From contig PKQR01000080.1 of the NCBI GenBank assembly GCA_017578085.1, forward strand, positions 1-9,746: 9,746 bases of DNA. Direction: 5' to 3'. Each line of letters starts with the position of its first letter. Position 1 is the first letter of the stretch. A model generated the notes under the pieces. It was not told where the DNA came from. It made no database searches and saw nothing but the letters and a program-made list of their open reading frames with translations. The DNA comes from Bacillota bacterium. GTDB taxonomy: Bacteria > Bacillota > Limnochordia > Limnochordales > ZCTH02-B6. Both the position numbers and the translations under genes were made by a program. This document shows, piece after piece, positions 6,653 through 9,746 of this stretch.

Positions 6653-7768
6653 GTGCTGGCGGGGATTTGGGCCGTAACCGAAACGGCCTTGCGCATGTTC
6701 TGGAGGGACAAGCACGCCCTGTTTTGGGGCGTTGTGTTCCCGCTGATGCTGATGGGCCTCATCGGTTCTGTCTTCAGCAACGTTGACGACCTCACCCTCC
6801 GAACGGCGGTGGTTGTGCCCACGCCCGGCAACCCGCTGGCCGACGGGGTCCTGGCGGCTCTGCGGGAGGTGCCTGTCCTCGAGATCACTATCGAAGAGGA
6901 GGAGGCCGCGCTGGCTGCCCTGCGCCGGGGCGAGCGCAGCCTGGTGGTGGTGCTGCCGGACCAGGAAGCCGTGCGCGCCCTGGCGGGCGCTTTCGCAGAC
7001 GGCCCCGCAGCGGGCCCGGTGCCGGTACGGGTTTACTACGACGAAACCCGCGCGCAAGTAGCGCAGGCGGGGCTGGGCGTCATCGGCGCGGTCGTGGCGG
7101 AGATGAACCAGGCCATCACCCAGCGCCGGGACGTGCTGGCGGTGCAAGCGGCAGGGGTCGCGGCGGAGGATGTCTCCATGTTTGACTTCCTCTTGCCGGG
7201 CATCTTGGCCATGGCCCTGATGCAGAGCGGGCTCATGGGCGTGTCGGCGGTCTTGACGGGCTACCGGGAGCGGCTGCTGCTCAAGCGGGTGCTGGCCACG
7301 CCTTTTCCGCCGGCCGCGTTTCTCACGGGTGTGATCGCCCGTTTTACCTTGACCAACATGATGCAGGGGCTCATCATCCTGCTGGTCGGCGTGCTGGTCT
7401 TCGACGCCCACGTGGTGGGCCGCTATGTGGACCTGTTGATCCTGATGTTCATCGGATCCGTGGCGTTTCTGAGCATCGGGTTTGCGATCTCCTCGGCCTC
7501 CAAGACGGCGGAGGCCGCCAACACCTTGGGCAGCGTCGTGGCATTCCCGATGATGTTCCTGTCGGGTACCTTCTGGCCCCGGGAGTTGATCCCCGAGTCC
7601 ATCCAGCCCCTCATCAACTACCTGCCCCTAACGCCCCTGGTGGAGGCCATGCGGGGCGTGGCCACCCGGAGCGAATCCCTCGCCGCCCACACCGGCGGGC
7701 TCTTGTACCTGGCCGCGTGGGCGGTGGCCGCCGCCGTGGTGGCCGTCTGGCGTTTCCGCTGGGAGTGA
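6653..7768 (+). CDS. ABC-2 type exporter permease
   Basis: 371-residue membrane subunit pairing with the ATPase encoded just upstream. The GTG start follows a weak GGGAG about 10 nt upstream. Layout: cytoplasmic lead with RMFWRDKHALFW, first membrane helix at about 23-43, a soluble region of about 130 residues outside the membrane (45-175), then five helices at roughly 178-202, 222-250, 259-282, 290-310 and 346-367. The loop TGYRERLLLKRVLATPFPP between helices 2 and 3, and FLSGTFWPRELIPESIQPLINYLPLTPLVEAMRG near the end, are characteristic of ABC-2 permeases of the DrrB/YhgE-like type with a large extracytoplasmic domain. The downstream gene begins 7 bp after its stop, so all four transporter genes are likely co-translated. 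Substrate unknown. Confidence 0.9.
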   Translation: MLAGIWAVTETALRMFWRDKHALFWGVVFPLMLMGLIGSVFSNVDDLTLRTAVVVPTPGNPLADGVLAALREVPVLEITIEEEEAALAALRRGERSLVVVLPDQEAVRALAGAFADGPAAGPVPVRVYYDETRAQVAQAGLGVIGAVVAEMNQAITQRRDVLAVQAAGVAAEDVSMFDFLLPGILAMALMQSGLMGVSAVLTGYRERLLLKRVLATPFPPAAFLTGVIARFTLTNMMQGLIILLVGVLVFDAHVVGRYVDLLILMFIGSVAFLSIGFAISSASKTAEAANTLGSVVAFPMMFLSGTFWPRELIPESIQPLINYLPLTPLVEAMRGVATRSESLAAHTGGLLYLAAWAVAAAVVAVWRFRWE

Positions 7769-7775
7769 AACACCG

Positions 7776-8522
7776 TTGATTCAAGTGATGGGATTGGAAA
7801 AGGAGTACCACGGCCGCCCCGTGGTGCGGGGCGTTTCTTTTGACGTGCAGCCGGGAGAGGTGGTGGGGCTGCTCGGCCCCAACGGGGCGGGCAAGACGAC
7901 GACCTTGCGCATGCTGGCCACGACCTTGCGGCCGACGCGCGGCACGGCGAAGGTAGCCGGCTACGACATCGTCCAGGAACCGCTCAAGGTGCGGGCCCAT
8001 GTGGGAGTGCTGCCCACGGACCCGGGGCTGTACGGCCGGCTCACGGCTGCCGAAAACTTGCGCTTCTACGGCCAGCTGTGCGGGCTGGGCGGGGCGGCGC
8101 TGGAGCGGCGGATCGATGAATTGCTGGAGTGGCTGGGGCTGGCGGGCGCCAAGCACCAGCGGGTGGAGGAGTTTTCCAAAGGCATGCGGCAGAAGCTGGC
8201 CCTGGCCCGGGCCGTGATCCACGACCCGCCGGTGCTCATCCTGGATGAGCCGACGGTGGGGCTGGATGTGCTGGCGTCCCGGGCGGTCATCAACTTCATC
8301 CGGGAAAGCCGCAAGGCCGGCCGCAGCGTACTTTTCTCCAGCCACTACCTGCTGGAGGCCGACCGGGTCTGCGACCGGGTGGCCATCATCGTGGGCGGTG
8401 AGATCTGCGCCTTCGGCACGCCGGGCGACGTGTGCCGGGCGGTGGGCGCGGCGACGCTGGAGGACGCGTTTGCCTACTGGGTCGAGCGGCGGGCCGGCGA
8501 GGTGGACAGGCGTGTGGGATAA
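7776..8522 (+). CDS. ABC exporter ATP-binding protein, NatA-like
   Basis: 248-residue ATPase of the NatA-like group, driving the NatB-like permease encoded next. The TTG start has GGGAG about 10 nt upstream; a GTG at 7785 and an ATG at 7788 are later alternatives that would trim the first beta-strand. Landmarks: Walker A GPNGAGKT (34-41), TLRMLATTLRPTRGTAKVAGYD (43-64), a GVLPTDPGLYGRLTAAENL segment (77-95) where the usual Q-loop glutamine is not evident, signature variant FSKGMRQK (133-140) in place of LSGGQ, Walker B VLILDEPTVGLDV (153-165), switch histidine H190 in SSHYLLEADRVCDRVAII. FSKGM variants are common in this family and do not imply inactivity. It lacks the C-terminal accessory domain of the first ATPase, so the two exporters belong to different subfamilies. 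NatAB of B. subtilis exports sodium; that substrate is not assured here. Confidence 0.9.
   Translation: MIQVMGLEKEYHGRPVVRGVSFDVQPGEVVGLLGPNGAGKTTTLRMLATTLRPTRGTAKVAGYDIVQEPLKVRAHVGVLPTDPGLYGRLTAAENLRFYGQLCGLGGAALERRIDELLEWLGLAGAKHQRVEEFSKGMRQKLALARAVIHDPPVLILDEPTVGLDVLASRAVINFIRESRKAGRSVLFSSHYLLEADRVCDRVAIIVGGEICAFGTPGDVCRAVGAATLEDAFAYWVERRAGEVDRRVG
8499..8504 (+). promoter_or_regulatory. Ribosome binding site for the NatB-like permease
   Basis: GAGGTG inside the 3' end of the upstream ATPase gene, 7 nt before the GTG at 8512. It supports this start, although the frame is open back to 8245. Confidence 0.55.
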
Positions 8523-9723
8523 GATCCGAGCGGTTTGGTTCAGGGAAATGCTAGACACCGTGCGGGACAAGCGCACGCTCTACATGATGATTCTCCTCCC
8601 CATCGTGCTCATGCCGGTCATCACCCTCATCGGCCCGTATATGACGGTGCGCCAGCAGGAGACCTTGGCCCAAGAAGTGCCGGTGGCCGTGGTGGTGGGC
8701 TCCGAGCAGCTGCCGCAGTTGGTGGGTTGGATCGAAGCCACCGGGGCACTGGCCATCGAAGCGCTGCCGGCCGGGGCGGATCTCGGGGCCCTGGAGGAAC
8801 GCTTGCGGGAAGGTGACGTGCACCTCATCGTGGAGCTGCCCGAAGGAGCGGCGGAGCGGCTCTTGGCGGAGCAGCCCGTGGAGGTCCGGGTCGTGGTTGA
8901 AGCGGGCAGCCGCCGTTCGGCCATGGCGGCGGAGCTCTTCAAAGCGCTGCTCGGGCGCTACAGCGATCAGCTGGTCGCCATGCGCCTCGCGGAGCGGGGC
9001 CTGTCGCAGCAACTCCTCGAGCCCTTTGTCCTACAAGAGCGGGACATCACTCCCCGGGAGCAGCTGGCTGGCCGGCTCTTGGGGATGATGGTGCCGTTCT
9101 TCGTCGTCGTGTGGGCGGTCGCGGGCGGCATGCACACCGCCATCGACGCGGGGGCGGGGGAGAAGGAGCGCAATTCCCTCGAGTGCCTGATCATGACCCC
9201 GGTGCCCGGCGTCGTCATCGTGGCCGGCAAGTTCCTGGCCGTCGCCACCGTCAGCTTTGTGGCGGTGCTCCTGCTCATCGCGAGCACCAGCGTGTCGCTG
9301 TTGTACTTGCTGCCCCGGATCATCGGGGCCGCAGACACGGTCAGCGTGCACCTGACGATTGGGGGCCTTCTAGCCCTGATGGCCACGATGGCCCTGTTCG
9401 TCGGGCTTATGTCCGCGGTGCAGCTGGCCATGAGCGTCTTCAGCAAGTCCTTCCGCGAGGCGCAGGCGTACGTGACGGCCCTCATGTGCGCGGTGATGCT
9501 TCCTGCCATGTATCTCATGTTTGTCGAGGAAACCGGGGCGGCCCTGTGGATCTACCTGATCCCCGTGCTGAACGTGTTGCTGGTGTGCCGGGAGGTGCTC
9601 ATGGGCACGGCCGGCCTGCCGCAGGTGCTGGTCACCCTGGGAGCGCTGGTGGTATGGGTCGCGTTGGCCTTCGGGCTCGCGGTCCGGGCCTTCACCCACG
9701 AGCGGGTGCTGTTCCGCACCTAG
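8512..9723 (+). CDS. ABC-2 exporter permease, NatB-like
   Basis: 403-residue membrane subunit, normal length for NatB-like permeases. The GTG start overlaps the upstream stop by 11 bp, so translation is coupled. The N-terminus WDKIRAVWFREMLDTVRDKRTL precedes membrane helix 1 (about 22-42). A large extracytoplasmic region follows (about 45-185), with alternating acidic and hydrophobic segments, then at least five more helices (about 190-207, 235-268, 283-309, 318-337, 345-361, 370-392). The cytoplasmic GAGEKERNSLECLIMTPVPGVVIVAGKFLAV segment (214-244) is the hallmark of NatB/ABC-2 permeases, and REVLMG near the end is also typical. The stop lies 23 bp from the window edge, so whether the operon continues is unknown. 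The exported substrate is not evident. Confidence 0.9.
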   Translation: MWDKIRAVWFREMLDTVRDKRTLYMMILLPIVLMPVITLIGPYMTVRQQETLAQEVPVAVVVGSEQLPQLVGWIEATGALAIEALPAGADLGALEERLREGDVHLIVELPEGAAERLLAEQPVEVRVVVEAGSRRSAMAAELFKALLGRYSDQLVAMRLAERGLSQQLLEPFVLQERDITPREQLAGRLLGMMVPFFVVVWAVAGGMHTAIDAGAGEKERNSLECLIMTPVPGVVIVAGKFLAVATVSFVAVLLLIASTSVSLLYLLPRIIGAADTVSVHLTIGGLLALMATMALFVGLMSAVQLAMSVFSKSFREAQAYVTALMCAVMLPAMYLMFVEETGAALWIYLIPVLNVLLVCREVLMGTAGLPQVLVTLGALVVWVALAFGLAVRAFTHERVLFRT

Positions 9724-9746
9724 GCGACGTGTTCCAAACCTAGGCG
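9711..9746 (+). repeat. Short direct repeat at the right edge, 20-bp period
   Basis: GTTCCGCACCTAGGCG (9711-9726) recurs as GTTCCAAACCTAGGCG (9731-9746), with 14 of 16 bases identical and ACGT between them. The first copy contains the stop of the NatB-like gene. The array may continue past the window. It contains the palindrome CCTAGG. The function is unknown, and chance or a contig-end artefact is possible. Confidence 0.6.

Noticed and set aside
8245..8511. Upstream extension of the NatB-like frame to 8245
   Set aside because: The region is out of frame within conserved ATPase motifs (Walker B, H-loop); the extension is Arg/Trp-rich shadow sequence.

Overview
The window is GC-rich and almost entirely coding. 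It carries a spore-germinant receptor operon (gerA-gerB-gerC type), so it comes from an endospore-forming member of the Bacillota. High GC, strong Shine-Dalgarno sites and frequent GTG/TTG starts suggest a GC-rich lineage such as Limnochordia, Symbiobacteriia or Thermaerobacter-like bacteria. That placement is inference; no rRNA or marker gene is present.

Region 1 (1-2417, + strand) is the germinant receptor operon. GerA enters from the left edge but loses its family similarity at about 437. From about 436-445, in a different frame, the sequence becomes the middle of a GerB permease. The GerA C-terminus and the GerB N-terminus (about 100 residues each) are both missing. This looks like a deletion of roughly 0.6-0.7 kb, or an assembly misjoin. 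GerC (1254-2417) is an intact lipoprotein gene.

Region 2 (2379-3650, - strand) is a flavoprotein of the sulfide:quinone oxidoreductase (SQR) family. It keeps three cysteines placed like the SQR catalytic cysteines. It converges on gerC, and the two reading frames overlap by 39 bp. A 162-bp divergent intergenic region separates it from the next genes.

Region 3 (3813-9723, + strand) reads as one operon of six genes. They are a membrane-anchored FMN-binding glutamate-synthase-like protein without iron-sulfur cysteines, a membrane-anchored type-1 copper cupredoxin, a DrrA-like ABC ATPase with its ABC-2 permease, and a NatA-like ATPase with its NatB-like permease. The last four genes are two complete ABC-2 exporters in tandem, tightly packed (a 6-7 bp gap between genes or an 11-bp overlap).

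No RNA gene, CRISPR array, transposase or convincing terminator was seen. The points most worth a second look are the GerA/GerB junction, the FMN protein-cupredoxin-dual exporter operon with its divergent SQR neighbour, and a 20-bp-period direct repeat at the right edge.
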